A stretch of 64,000 nt of DNA from an uncultured Muribaculaceae bacterium (GCA_910578385.1 CAJTQV010000012.1:1-64000); one strand, 5' to 3'. Positions 14,634-21,731 are shown, counted from the first letter of the stretch. The notes: generated by a model from the sequence alone, not told the origin. Made by a program: numbers and translations.

Positions 14634-14962
14634 ACCTCGTTCGGTTTACCGGACTGAGTCCGGCGGGTCATCGTGCGTCTGTGGCTTGTGGCAGTCGGGT
14701 CAACAATATTTCGGAGGATGCGCATCAGCTTCGTGTTCTCCGCGAGTGTGTCCTTGGTCTGTGCCGTCAGTAATGCGATGTCAGTCAACTGTCTGATTGC
14801 GGCATCGGCTCTGGCGGTTTCGTTTTCGAGGCATGCGCTTGTTTCTTGGGTAAGACGGCGCAACGCCTTGTTGTGCGCTCTTGAAAGCAGCAGAGCGGAT
14901 ATACATGCGCCGAGTATGGCTCCGGCCACCAGCGCGGCGATAAGGGTGTGGTTCGTTATCAT
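14630..14962 (-). CDS. Membrane-anchored helical protein
   Basis: 110 residues from ATG 14962 (MITNHTLIAALVAGAILG). One transmembrane segment at about 5-27 is followed by a long helix (ALRRLTQETSACLENETARA) and a basic C-terminus. The longer frame upstream is shared with another gene and is rejected. Function unknown. Confidence 0.65.
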   Translation of the reverse strand: MITNHTLIAALVAGAILGACISALLLSRAHNKALRRLTQETSACLENETARADAAIRQLTDIALLTAQTKDTLAENTKLMRILRNIVDPTATSHRRTMTRRTQSGKPNEV

Positions 14963-15041
14963 TTGATAGAATTTTTGAGAGTTTTCTGATAGCCCGCGTG
15001 ACTTCGTCAACAAGTCTGCGGGACAGTTCGTCAATGGTCAT
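14781..15041 (-). CDS. Possible small helical protein, C-terminus doubtful
   Basis: The ATG overlaps the region of the upstream stop (15031-15041). The first 30 residues (MTIDELSRRLVDEVTRAIRK LSKILSNDN split around residue 20) are an amphipathic helix. The remainder overlaps the gene 14630-14962 out of frame and is Arg-rich, so the original stop was probably lost by a small indel. Confidence 0.4.
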   Translation of the reverse strand: MTIDELSRRLVDEVTRAIRKLSKILSNDNEPHPYRRAGGRSHTRRMYIRSAAFKSAQQGVAPSYPRNKRMPRKRNRQSRCRNQTVD

Positions 15042-15504
15042 TCTTCCTCAGCCGTTGGTTCATATAGCTCAGGCTCTTCTTGTGAAGGGCGTTCATAAGC
15101 GTCTCGTCATCGGTTATGAGATTGCGCAGGTCTTCGTCTTTCTCGTATAAAAACGAGCAGAAGGCGTTGCTTTTTTTGATTATCTCTTTCAGCTCCGGGA
15201 TGACCGAGACGGGTACGCCTCCGAGCTTCTTTACGATGTCCTCGACCGTGTAGCAGCAAGCGGCGAGATAGTCGGCGGCGAGATGCACCTCCACTATGGC
15301 GGGGACAAGTCCGGACTCCCTCAGTTGCTCCGGCGAGAAAAGCTCTGTCACTGGTTTTGGCTCGGCCTCGCTGATGAGCCGCTTCACCTCGTCGATGTCG
15401 GCTGCGAGCCTCTGCATCTCCATGTATTTGCCCCGGCGCATGAACTCGCCGCGCTTGTGTTCGAGTTTGGCTAATTGTTCTTTGTATCTTTCAAGTCGTG
15501 TCAT
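15031..15504 (-). CDS. Phage protein of unknown function
   Basis: 157 residues. The N-terminal third is a coiled coil (LERYKEQLAKLEHKRGEFMR); the rest is alpha/beta with KKLGGVPVSVIPELKEIIKK. Overlaps of 4 nt upstream and about 10 nt downstream with neighbours. Function unknown. Confidence 0.7.
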   Translation of the reverse strand: MTRLERYKEQLAKLEHKRGEFMRRGKYMEMQRLAADIDEVKRLISEAEPKPVTELFSPEQLRESGLVPAIVEVHLAADYLAACCYTVEDIVKKLGGVPVSVIPELKEIIKKSNAFCSFLYEKDEDLRNLITDDETLMNALHKKSLSYMNQRLRKNDH

Positions 15505-15707
15505 ATCTCATCCCTCCAGTCATATCCGGCGGCACGTTCCTCGTACAGGAAATAGACGCGTTCGACATGGTAGTCAAGAATCTGTTTAGCGATGTCTGAC
15601 TGAGCTTGGCTTCGCAGCCGGTCTATGTAGGGTCTGCTCGTCGATGTTCTCCATGCTTCCCGTATCAGTTCCAAATCGTGTGCCGGAATGCTTATTTTTT
15701 CGCTCAT
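15501..15707 (-). CDS. Small phage protein of unknown function
   Basis: 68 residues from ATG 15707 (MSEKISIPAHDLELIREAWR). The longer frame reaching 15926 is rejected because it runs through the gene at 15736-15999. Helical, with a Tyr/Arg-rich C-terminus (VERVYFLYEERAAGYDWRDE). Confidence 0.65.
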   Translation of the reverse strand: MSEKISIPAHDLELIREAWRTSTSRPYIDRLRSQAQSDIAKQILDYHVERVYFLYEERAAGYDWRDEI

Positions 15708-15735
15708 GGTTTTAATTGTTTTTGGGGCAGGGCGG

Positions 15736-15999
15736 TTAGTCCAGTTCATAATCGCGTGGCTCTTCCGTCCCGTCCAACACGCGCACCTCATGTGCGTACC
15801 TTCCAGAAGCCAGCCGGTGCAATGCTTCGGCTGCAAGGTCGAAGTTCTGTGTGGGTGCCCATGCGGTCTTCTCGATTTTGAATCCCTTGTGCGTTCCCGA
15901 TACACGGATGCCGCGCTGGGGCACACCCTCGGTTGCCGTCTCCGCCTCCTCGATTAGCTGCGGGGTCTCGGCGTAGTCTTTACGTCTGGTTGTCTGCAT
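15736..15999 (-). CDS. Small phage protein of unknown function
   Basis: 87 residues. The middle segment GVPQRGIRVSGTHKGFKIEK followed by FDLAAEALHRLASGRY suggests a small alpha/beta domain. No family recognised. It lies just downstream of the DnaC-like gene. Confidence 0.65.
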   Translation of the reverse strand: MQTTRRKDYAETPQLIEEAETATEGVPQRGIRVSGTHKGFKIEKTAWAPTQNFDLAAEALHRLASGRYAHEVRVLDGTEEPRDYELD

Positions 16000-16020
16000 G
16001 ATGTTTGTGTTTTGGTTTAA

Positions 16021-16614
16021 TCACTGTTTTCTCAATGTCCTGCCCGTGAACTCCACGAAATTGAACATCTCCTTGCAGCGGTCGTAGATTCTTGGTGTAT
16101 ATATATCTGCAATCTGTTCGATCGAGAGGTTGGTAGTTACATGTGTGAACGAGCGGTGTCGTTTGTCGTACCGCGATTGGAGAAGGTGCTGGATTACGTT
16201 GAGCGGTGTGCCGTAATGTCCGGTCGGTATAGTTTCGCTGCCAAGCTCGTCTATGGCGAGACGGTCGGAATCGACAAACTCTTTCAGTCCGTCAAACCCT
16301 TTGCCCGCGAAAACGGAGCAGATGTCAACGGCGTTGAATATCGCGAATGAATACGGCCATCCATCCTGACATCTTGGACGCACGACCTTGCAGAATTGCT
16401 TCACAATCCGCAGTATTGTTGATTTTCCCGTACCGATGTTTCCGTATAGCCATAAACCTTTGTCGGGGTCAAGCCGCCCTTCGAGCATCATGCACCAGCG
16501 GAAAATGTCGTTGATTGTCTCACGCAGTTCGGGCTGCACAGTGAAGCCGGGACACTCCGTCCGGGCGTATTGCATGAACATCTGCTTGTAACTGTTAATC
16601 CTCGATAAGTCCAT
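16021..16614 (-). CDS. DnaC-like helicase loader (AAA+ ATPase)
   Basis: 197 residues from ATG 16614 (MDLSRINSYKQMF). Walker A is GLWLYGNIGTGKSTILRIVK, and the Walker B-like segment is SDRLAIDELGSET. HVTTNLSIEQIADIYTPRIY RCKEMF-type sensor and arginine-finger region follows, as in phage DnaC/IstB-like loaders that place the replicative helicase on ssDNA. The frame is open to 16698 (MKLTNG) and beyond, but that part overlaps the upstream gene by over 100 nt; both starts are possible. It overlaps the upstream gene by 20 nt in the chosen form. Confidence 0.82.
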   Translation of the reverse strand: MDLSRINSYKQMFMQYARTECPGFTVQPELRETINDIFRWCMMLEGRLDPDKGLWLYGNIGTGKSTILRIVKQFCKVVRPRCQDGWPYSFAIFNAVDICSVFAGKGFDGLKEFVDSDRLAIDELGSETIPTGHYGTPLNVIQHLLQSRYDKRHRSFTHVTTNLSIEQIADIYTPRIYDRCKEMFNFVEFTGRTLRKQ

Positions 16615-17276
16615 AACCGGGGGCTGGTGGCAGTTTTGAGCGCAAACCTCCCGAAGCTCCGGAGGTTTTGAAGTCTTGTTTCCGTTGGTCAGTTTCATGT
16701 TTGATTTTAATTTTAACCCGTAGAGAGTTGATGAGGTGTCTTTCCGTAAGGTCGGTTTCGCTGGCAAGTTCCCATTCGTCAAAAATCTCCGAGGCGAGCT
16801 TTCGCAGCTCCTCGGTATCTATCCGGTTACTCATACAGAAACTTTCGAGGGCAACTTTTTTTGAAAAGAATTTTCCCGACAGTTCCTCTCTCCAGCCGCA
16901 ACCGCCGCCAACCCCCTCGGGGGGTATGGGGGGAGAAGATTTATCTTCTACTTTATCTTTATCTTTATTCTTTAGGGGTTTCTCTGGGGTTTTCTTGGGG
17001 TTTTGCTGGGGTTTCTGACTTATTCGGTCTGCCACCAAGTTTCCCGTATTCAGCACCTTTCTTTCCATTCTCATATTTCGTGTTGTTTGCATCGATCTGT
17101 GGCTTCACCAATTCCAGCACTGTTCTCGCAATCGGCTTCAGATTATCAGTTGTTTCTCCGTATAAGCCATACTCTATTATGGCTGTGAGCACTTCTCCCT
17201 GAATATCTCTCGGCAGATTCACGATTGCAGTCCACCAGCTTTGGTAGAATACAAATCCGTTGCGTGGTTCACTCAT
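16595..17276 (-). CDS. DUF6291-like replication protein split by a +1 frame change
   Basis: The first frame (17276-16965, 103 residues, MSEPRNGFVFYQSWWTAIVN) is a DUF6291-type domain ending in KPQENPRETPKE. The second frame (down to 16595), offset by +1, takes over in the same Lys/Pro-rich linker and continues with GCGWREELSGKFFSKKVALE and DEWELASETDLTERHLINSL, which looks like the C-terminal part of the same protein. In related phages I recall this as one protein upstream of the DnaC-like gene. The switch region is made of A4 and C4 runs (about 16970-17030). Either a true indel or a +1 slip could join them. Confidence 0.6.
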
Positions 17277-17548
17277 GTCATTATATTTACTTTCTTCAAT
17301 CGCGGATGTTTGTCGCGCAGTCTCTGGTAATCGGCGAGAAGCATTGTGGCGGCGCGGCATATGTCCCTGCTGTCGAGTCTGACAGACAATATCGGAGGGT
17401 TGTTGAAAGCGGCATATTCGGCCACCGAGCAACCGTCATCGTCGTTGTACAGATTCAGGCGGTATGTTATCCGGTCGTGCGAGAACTGCAACGGGAGATT
17501 AGGCAGGATGTCCTGCGCCAGCCTCCTTGCGTCAGAGTATGATTTCAT
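17273..17548 (-). CDS. Phage protein of unknown function
   Basis: 91 residues. LPLQFSHDRITYRLNLYNDD followed by SVRLDSRDICRAATMLLADY suggests an alpha/beta domain. The stop overlaps the next start (ATGA). Function unknown. Confidence 0.68.
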   Translation of the reverse strand: MKSYSDARRLAQDILPNLPLQFSHDRITYRLNLYNDDDGCSVAEYAAFNNPPILSVRLDSRDICRAATMLLADYQRLRDKHPRLKKVNIMT

Positions 17549-17569
17549 GATGGGTAAGATTGTTTAGTT

Positions 17570-17803
17570 CTATTTCGGTGGAGTAAATTCAAATGTCACG
17601 TCGTTGACGGTGCGGTGGAACGTCAGTATGCCATCTTTCACCATGCGGTTAAGCTCTTCCTTTACGTCGGAGACAAGACGGTGCTGAATATCCGTCATCG
17701 ATACCGAGAGCGGCGTGAGGCTCTTCTCCTCGCGCTCACGTATCAGGTCGGAGAGTACTGTGGTCAGATGCTCCTGCAAAGGGTTGTATCGGGTATCGTT
17801 CAT
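17570..17803 (-). CDS. Small winged-helix-like phage protein
   Basis: 77 residues. TDIQHRLVSDVKEELNRMVK followed by DGILTFHRTVNDVTFEFTPP has the helix-helix-wing look of a small winged HTH (VxxELxxLVxDGxL-x-H-x-TVN), common in phage replication operons. DNA binding is inferred. Overlaps the upstream short gene by ATGA. Confidence 0.65.
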   Translation of the reverse strand: MNDTRYNPLQEHLTTVLSDLIREREEKSLTPLSVSMTDIQHRLVSDVKEELNRMVKDGILTFHRTVNDVTFEFTPPK

Positions 17804-17964
17804 TCTTTACGGTCGTTTATTCGGTTGAGTTTCGGCATGAGTCTGCGCAGTTGCCGCGCGGCATTCAGCGAGCGTGCGTCAGTCGGGTTGAAAGCCGCCG
17901 TGTCAAGCACGCGTGACAGGCAGCGGCATATCGTGGAGAGGTCGGAGTCGGACAGCTGTTTCAT
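17800..17964 (-). CDS. 54-residue helical phage protein
   Basis: MKQLSDSDLSTICRCLSRVL, then AAFNPTDARSLNAARQLRRL MPKLN (split). Two helices. The stop overlaps the next start (ATGA), supporting translation. The leader upstream contains a 26-nt hairpin (17994-18019). Function unknown. Confidence 0.68.
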   Translation of the reverse strand: MKQLSDSDLSTICRCLSRVLDTAAFNPTDARSLNAARQLRRLMPKLNRINDRKE

Positions 17965-17993
17965 ATGTCATGCGTGATGTAAGGTAAAAGAAA

Positions 17994-18019
17994 CCGTCCT
18001 ATCCTCACGGACGGGACGG
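17994..18019 (-). ncRNA. 26-nt hairpin with UCC-GUGA-GGA tip
   Basis: On the - strand: CCGTCC - CG - TCC-GTGA-GGA - TA - GGACGG. The outer 6-bp stem, a 2x2 internal loop and a 3-bp inner stem capped by a GNRA tetraloop give the same geometry as 21473-21498, with a different outer stem sequence. It is followed by TTTCTTTT, so it may also act as a weak terminator before the 54-residue gene. Confidence 0.6.
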
Positions 18020-18084
18020 GAAGTAAAATCAGAAAAAAGATCAGTTCATTTCCTCGTATTCGGTGAGCTTCCGGAGATTCAGTA

Positions 18085-18912
18085 TCACATAAGCAATGCT
18101 ATATCCACCGGACTGCCTACGTATCCCGGAGGATTTTCTTCTCCGAATATGCGTCGGTCGGTTATGAGATGTCTCCGGCATTCGATAAAATCAATCAATG
18201 CCTCGCATATCCCTTGCAACAACTGTCGGGATTGCTCATGGTTGTATGAGTATGACTCCGGAAATATCATCCCGGTCATTACCGGTCTTTTCTTTGACGG
18301 CTTGGATAACTTTACCACCGTGTATTCAAATTCCTGAATCTCGGTGCAGTCTCCGCTTTCGACCACGGCATAGGGGTAGGCGTGACGCTGCCATTTCCGT
18401 GAATACTTGCCGAAAGAATATTGCCCGGTTGTCTTGATGTCAGAGATTTTGCAGCCCACCCATTCGTCAAGGAAGCCGTAGATGGTAACGTCCCCCTTTC
18501 CGGTATGCAGCGGAGCCTCGCACCTGTATTGGCAGATTGCCCCCTTGAACCGTCCGGCCACCGATTTGCAGAGGGCGGTCGCAAATGTGAATGTGGAGCC
18601 GTTTATAGCCGCTACTATAACTCTGTCATCGTTGCGGAGTATGACCGTAGGCGGCTCCACCGGATTGCCGTTGAGCATATCGACTACCGCGTTGAACGCC
18701 GTTCCCTTGTCGGCCGCCTCGATTGATTCCTTGGGGCAGCGGTTGATCTGGTCAATGAGTTTCTTCTCACATTTCGCCGCGTATTCCTCCTGAGAGCAAG
18801 GTGGAGACTCAAAACGTCCCCAGAACCGCTCCCACAGCATATCGCTGTCGAGGTAGTCCTGGAACGCGTCGAGCTGACTCGGTGTGAAGCAATACCTATT
18901 CCGGGTCTGCAT
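18085..18912 (-). CDS. PD-(D/E)XK nuclease (RecB/Cas4-like) of the phage recombination module
   Basis: 275 residues. GKGDVTIYGFLDEWVGCKIS then DIKTTGQYSFGKYSRKWQRH contains the core D...D-x-K (FLDEW, DIKTT) and the downstream Q/R-H-Y motif of RecB-like nucleases. An early AADKGTAFNAVVDMLNG resembles motif I (GTAxH). It lies directly downstream of the Sak4-like ATPase, overlapping it by 17 nt, so the pair probably resects and anneals DNA during phage recombination. Confidence 0.85.
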   Translation of the reverse strand: MQTRNRYCFTPSQLDAFQDYLDSDMLWERFWGRFESPPCSQEEYAAKCEKKLIDQINRCPKESIEAADKGTAFNAVVDMLNGNPVEPPTVILRNDDRVIVAAINGSTFTFATALCKSVAGRFKGAICQYRCEAPLHTGKGDVTIYGFLDEWVGCKISDIKTTGQYSFGKYSRKWQRHAYPYAVVESGDCTEIQEFEYTVVKLSKPSKKRPVMTGMIFPESYSYNHEQSRQLLQGICEALIDFIECRRHLITDRRIFGEENPPGYVGSPVDIALLM

Positions 18913-19888
18913 ACTCCTTGGTGGATTTGTTCTGCGTCAGATTAAGTTCCTTGGCCTTAGCCGCCAGAGCGAGTTTGACTTTTACGGCGGTATTGAAGAT
19001 ATGCTTCTGCTCCAACGCCCATGCGCGGAAATCATTCGCGTCCTTGGCGTTCTGTATCTGCGCTGCCTTCTCCTCGATTTCCGCGCAGAGGCGTTCGTAT
19101 TCCGTGGTCTGGGCGATGTTCTGAGCCTGTCGTTGCTGATATGCCGCAATCACGCCTACCATGAAGTCGTTGCTCTCATGCTCCACTCCGTTGCTGTCTG
19201 TGTATGGTATCGGCTTGCCGGACTGGTCAAGGATTATCGGAATCTCGATTTTGCCGGGCATGTTGCAGGTATTCTTCGCGTAATACTTCTCGCATGGGGT
19301 GAAACTGATTGTGCGCTTGTCACCGACCATCTCGACGTAACCCACGAGGTCAAGCTCTTTCATGAGGTCGTTGGCCGACGAGCCGCCGACCTCGGGACGG
19401 ATTATAATATCTTCCCCGCGCTTCTCCTCCTTGTCGTGGCCTACGAACACGACATGCTTTCCCATTACAAGGACTTGTTTCAGGAAGTCGAGGAACATCT
19501 GTTTACGTCGCCCGAAACCTTTCATCGAGAGAGACCCGTCACGGTTCATCTCGATGGGGCTTCCGCTCTTGGATTTTGTCGGGTAACGCTTGATGTAGTC
19601 CTCCATGAAAGCGAGCATCTTCCCGATTGTGTCAATGACGACCGTCTGAATTTCGGAAGATTGCTTGATTTCATTCAGGGCCTCCTGCGTCTGTTCCCAT
19701 GATGATACCTGCAATGTGGGAATCTGATGTGCTCCGTGAATGCGTGTCGCGCCACCGTCGTAGTCAAGAAGGACTGCGTTCGGAGAGGAACATGCGAGTG
19801 TGGATTTACCGGAACCGGGCGAACCGTATATCAGAGCCGAGATTGCGTATTTGGGCTGCAATTCGCTTGGCTTTTTGAAAATAGACAT
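18896..19888 (-). CDS. Sak4-like AAA ATPase (AAA_24 phage nucleotide-binding protein)
   Basis: 330 residues. Walker A is LIYGSPGSGKSTLACSSPNA, Walker B IQTVVIDTIGK, and VLVMGKHVVFVGHDKEEKRG is a RecA-like core strand. The C-terminal third is helical (coiled-coil-like EYERLCAEIEEKAAQIQNAK). This is the AAA_24/Sak4 type of short RecA-like single-strand-annealing partner found in phages. It is followed by a PD-(D/E)XK nuclease and lies in the same operon as the DUF3127 ssDNA-binding protein. Confidence 0.85.
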   Translation of the reverse strand: MSIFKKPSELQPKYAISALIYGSPGSGKSTLACSSPNAVLLDYDGGATRIHGAHQIPTLQVSSWEQTQEALNEIKQSSEIQTVVIDTIGKMLAFMEDYIKRYPTKSKSGSPIEMNRDGSLSMKGFGRRKQMFLDFLKQVLVMGKHVVFVGHDKEEKRGEDIIIRPEVGGSSANDLMKELDLVGYVEMVGDKRTISFTPCEKYYAKNTCNMPGKIEIPIILDQSGKPIPYTDSNGVEHESNDFMVGVIAAYQQRQAQNIAQTTEYERLCAEIEEKAAQIQNAKDANDFRAWALEQKHIFNTAVKVKLALAAKAKELNLTQNKSTKEYADPE

Positions 19889-20039
19889 GTATCTTTACTT
19901 TTATTGGATTTTGTTTCTTGTCCTTAGTCTCCTCTTTCTCATAAGGTGTGTCATCGCACACCGCACCGCCGACAATTGCCACGAACATGTAGGCTTCGTC
20001 GGCGGCGCGTACGATGAGCTGTCTGAGTCGCCGTATCAT
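19806..20039 (-). CDS. Small phage protein, 3' end overlapping the ATPase gene
   Basis: 77 residues. The ATG overlaps the upstream stop (ATGA). The first 45 residues (MIRRLRQLIVRAADEAYMFV, GGAVCDDTPYEKEETKDKKQ) look translated; the last 27 lie inside the ATPase gene in another frame. Function unknown. Confidence 0.5.
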   Translation of the reverse strand: MIRRLRQLIVRAADEAYMFVAIVGGAVCDDTPYEKEETKDKKQNPIKVKIHVYFQKAKRIAAQIRNLGSDIRFARFR

Positions 20040-20386
20040 ATGCCGAGGGCACTCTTGATTTTGTCGAAGAGTGAATCTCCGGCGTTGGATTTCCCGTTTG
20101 CCATCGCCGCAAATGAAGCGGTCAGTTTGAGAACTGTGGCCTTCTTCTCGTCTTTCAGGGCTTCCGCGGCATCAACTATGATGTCCTTGACGGCTGCGTC
20201 ATCAGAAGCGGCCTGGAACAGGGTATAGATAAGCAACAACGGGATTCCGGCAGTGTTGGTTCTGACTTTTGTGCCGACTTCGCTGTTCTCGTAACTTACG
20301 AAGAACACGCCTCTCTTGTCTTCGTCATCTTTGTACCATCCGGAGATTGCGCTGACTACATCAGCGGCTTCGATATTCTTTGCCAT
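20036..20386 (-). CDS. Phage protein of unknown function
   Basis: 116 residues starting MAKNIEAADVVSAISGWYKD. An alpha/beta domain with a helical C-terminus (GDSLFDKIKSALG). It is the first gene after tRNA-like RNA B on this transcript and precedes the recombination module. Function unknown. Confidence 0.7.
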   Translation of the reverse strand: MAKNIEAADVVSAISGWYKDDEDKRGVFFVSYENSEVGTKVRTNTAGIPLLLIYTLFQAASDDAAVKDIIVDAAEALKDEKKATVLKLTASFAAMANGKSNAGDSLFDKIKSALGI

Positions 20387-20415
20387 ATTGTATGAAATTA
20401 AAATGTTTATGATTG

Positions 20416-20528
20416 TGGGACGGGCCGGAGTCGAACCTGCATCTGACAGCGGTACTTGGGTAACCTGAAACGACTATATGATTTGACTATGAGAATTGCT
20501 GTCCGCTCTGCCATTGAGCTACTGTCCC
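20416..20528 (-). ncRNA. tRNA-like RNA B, canonical D arm and 49-nt anticodon loop
   Basis: 113 nt on the - strand. The acceptor GGGACAG/CCGTCCC has 6 of 7 pairs, then TA and a textbook D arm GCTC-AATGGCA-GAGC. GACAG (27-31) pairs with CTGTC (39-43), but the loop between is about 49 nt instead of 7. The T arm GCAGG-TTCGACT-CCGGC has one mismatch. Discriminator A, no CCA. A bulged sub-hairpin GGTTAC-CCAA-GTACC lies in the insert. A 44-nt hairpin (20533-20576) lies just 5'. It is either a tRNA with a small anticodon-loop insertion or a tRNA-like RNA. Confidence 0.65.
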
Positions 20529-20532
20529 GGTT

Positions 20533-20576
20533 GTCTCCCGCTGATTGACTATTTGGCTTGCTTGCTTGCGGGAGAC
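20533..20576 (-). ncRNA. Hairpin directly 5' of tRNA-like RNA B
   Basis: GTCTCCCGC (20533-20541) pairs perfectly with GCGGGAGAC (20568-20576). The 26-nt loop holds tandem GCTT units. It ends 4 nt before the 5' end of RNA B, an arrangement also seen for RNAs A, C and E. Confidence 0.6.
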
Positions 20577-20825
20577 GGAAATGAAAACTTACTTAACATA
20601 AATTGAATGAACTTGTCATCTGTTTCCGGTTTCGCGCTCTCTTGCACGGGTGTCCTCACGGATGGCCCAATATCTTAAAAAGCCTCATAAGTGACGGTAT
20701 TCGAGTAGCGCACGCGGCAGAGGTGTATGTCGTCAGCGTGGAGCCGCTGCCGTGCGTGGGTTTTTTATTTCCGTCTTTCTCTACTCTCTGCACAGAGAAC
20801 ACGTCCGACGTGCGAGGCTTTTATG
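20577..20825. other. Non-coding 250-nt stretch with hairpins
   Basis: No credible gene. CGCACGCGGCAG (20709-20720) pairs with CTGCCGTGCG (20747-20756) with a 2-nt bulge, and on the + strand is followed by TGGGTTTTTT, an intrinsic-terminator shape. A third copy of TCCTCACGGA (- strand TCC-GTGA-GGA) is at 20653-20662, with only a 3-bp outer stem. Part of an RNA-rich interval. Confidence 0.5.
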
Positions 20826-21329
20826 TCATATCGCCTGATACTTTATCTGCTTCTTGGCAAAACAGGCTTCCTTGCCAATCACTTTGCCCTTGCTGTCAAC
20901 CTTGTCTCTGGCGAATAACTCGACACCATCGGGCAGACCGTGCAGACACCATTCGAGGTTGCGGGTGTTGGCTATGAAGAGGTCGAAGTACGCTTTGTTG
21001 ACAGCTTTCGCGGCTCTCTTTACCGTGCTTTTGTAATTGCCATGACCCGTTTTTTTCAACGGGAAGTCCAGCAAATCCCACTCTTCAAGAGCGAGTGCCA
21101 TTCTCCTCGCGCCTTGCAGATATGCCCCGTAATAATTGATGTTGCAGAGCAGGTTGGCTTGGTCTACTGTCGAGCGTATTTCCGTCTCCTTGCCTCTGAG
21201 TTCCGTATAATCGGGGTCTTCCGCAAGCCGGAGACGGATGTATGCGAGAGCCTTGCCAACGCGTTCAAGCGCGTCCTCGACCAACCTGCACGCCTCGTCG
21301 TGGGTCAGTTCGCATCTGTTTCTTGCCAT
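20826..21329 (-). CDS. Phage protein of unknown function
   Basis: 167 residues from ATG 21329 (MARNRCELTHDEACRLVEDA). The longer frame to 21527 is rejected because it would read through tRNA-like RNA C. Helical N-terminus, then GKETEIRSTVDQANLLCNIN, and a basic middle KKTGHGNYKSTVKRAAKAV. The C-terminus is Lys-rich. Function unknown. Confidence 0.7.
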   Translation of the reverse strand: MARNRCELTHDEACRLVEDALERVGKALAYIRLRLAEDPDYTELRGKETEIRSTVDQANLLCNINYYGAYLQGARRMALALEEWDLLDFPLKKTGHGNYKSTVKRAAKAVNKAYFDLFIANTRNLEWCLHGLPDGVELFARDKVDSKGKVIGKEACFAKKQIKYQAI

Positions 21330-21343
21330 AGTAAATGATTTTG

Positions 21344-21462
21344 TGGCTCCGGCGGGTTCGCACCCTGCAACCGGTGGAAAGTTCGCGCTTGTACTTGTCA
21401 GTTTCCGACTAATCTCAGCGTAGCGCGTAACGTCGGCGGCATTTCCCGACTGTTTCGGAGCC
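21344..21462 (-). ncRNA. tRNA-like RNA C
   Basis: 119 nt. The acceptor GGCTCCG/CGGAGCC is a perfect 7 bp. The D position is a hairpin GTCGG-GAAATGCCG-CCGAC (21432-21450), identical to that in RNA D. The anticodon position is a long arm closed by CGCGCT/AGCGCG. The T arm is GGG-TGCGAA-CCC with imperfect outer pairs. Discriminator A, no CCA. Starts 10 nt after the hairpin 21473-21498 and ends 14 nt before the ATG of 20826-21329, so it lies in that gene's leader. Confidence 0.6.
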
Positions 21463-21472
21463 TTGTGATAAA

Positions 21473-21498
21473 CCGCGCTATCCTCACGGACTGCGCGG
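21473..21498 (-). ncRNA. 26-nt hairpin with UCC-GUGA-GGA tip
   Basis: On the - strand: CCGCGC - AG - TCC-GTGA-GGA - TA - GCGCGG. Outer stem 6 bp, internal loop 2x2, inner stem 3 bp and GUGA tetraloop, exactly the geometry of 17994-18019. It lies 10 nt 5' of tRNA-like RNA C. Confidence 0.65.
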
Positions 21499-21564
21499 AG
21501 ACTTGAAAATACGAATATTAAAATCAATAAAATGTATTAACCATAAAAAGAACTTAAAGCAGTG

Positions 21565-21664
21565 TGGGGCGGCAGGGAGTCCAACCCTGAGCAGAGCACG
21601 TCCTGTCAGCGTCATTCAAGAGCGACAGCCACTCACGTGCTGCGTTATCGTGAGCTTCCACCCC
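21565..21664 (-). ncRNA. tRNA-like RNA E
   Basis: 100 nt. Acceptor GGGGTGG/CCGCCCC (one G-U pair) and T arm CAGGG-TTGGACT-CCCTG (perfect stem). The D position is CTCACG-ATAACGCAGCA-CGTGAG, close in sequence to that of RNA A (both begin AAG-x-TCACGATA). The anticodon position is CTGTC-(16 nt)-GACAG. ACGTGCT in the variable region is complementary to AGCACGT in the D-like arm, a possible pseudoknot or switch. A hairpin GCCGG-GAGAGA-CCGGC (21669-21684) lies 4 nt upstream. Confidence 0.6.
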
Positions 21665-21723
21665 GTGTGCCGGTCTCTCCCGGCTGTCTCATGCCGTTGC
21701 TTCCGAAATACGGATGGATTTAT

Positions 21724-21731
21724 TATCTTTG
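21724..21731 (+). promoter_or_regulatory. Rightward TAnnTTTG promoter
   Basis: TATCTTTG is a full match to the -7 element and points at the small frame starting at 21759. No good -33 element at the expected distance. Confidence 0.5.

Noticed and set aside
18884..19702. + strand open frame of 272 codons
   Set aside because: It is antisense to the Sak4-like ATPase, whose motifs are complete on the other strand.
17994..21498. GUCC-GUGA-GGA hairpins as hammerhead ribozymes
   Set aside because: Hammerhead stem II often has this tip, but the CUGANGA and GAAA core strands are absent beside both hairpins.
20826..21527. Longer version of the - strand gene starting at 21527
   Set aside because: The extra 66 codons translate tRNA-like RNA C and its hairpin; the ATG at 21329 gives a normal protein start.
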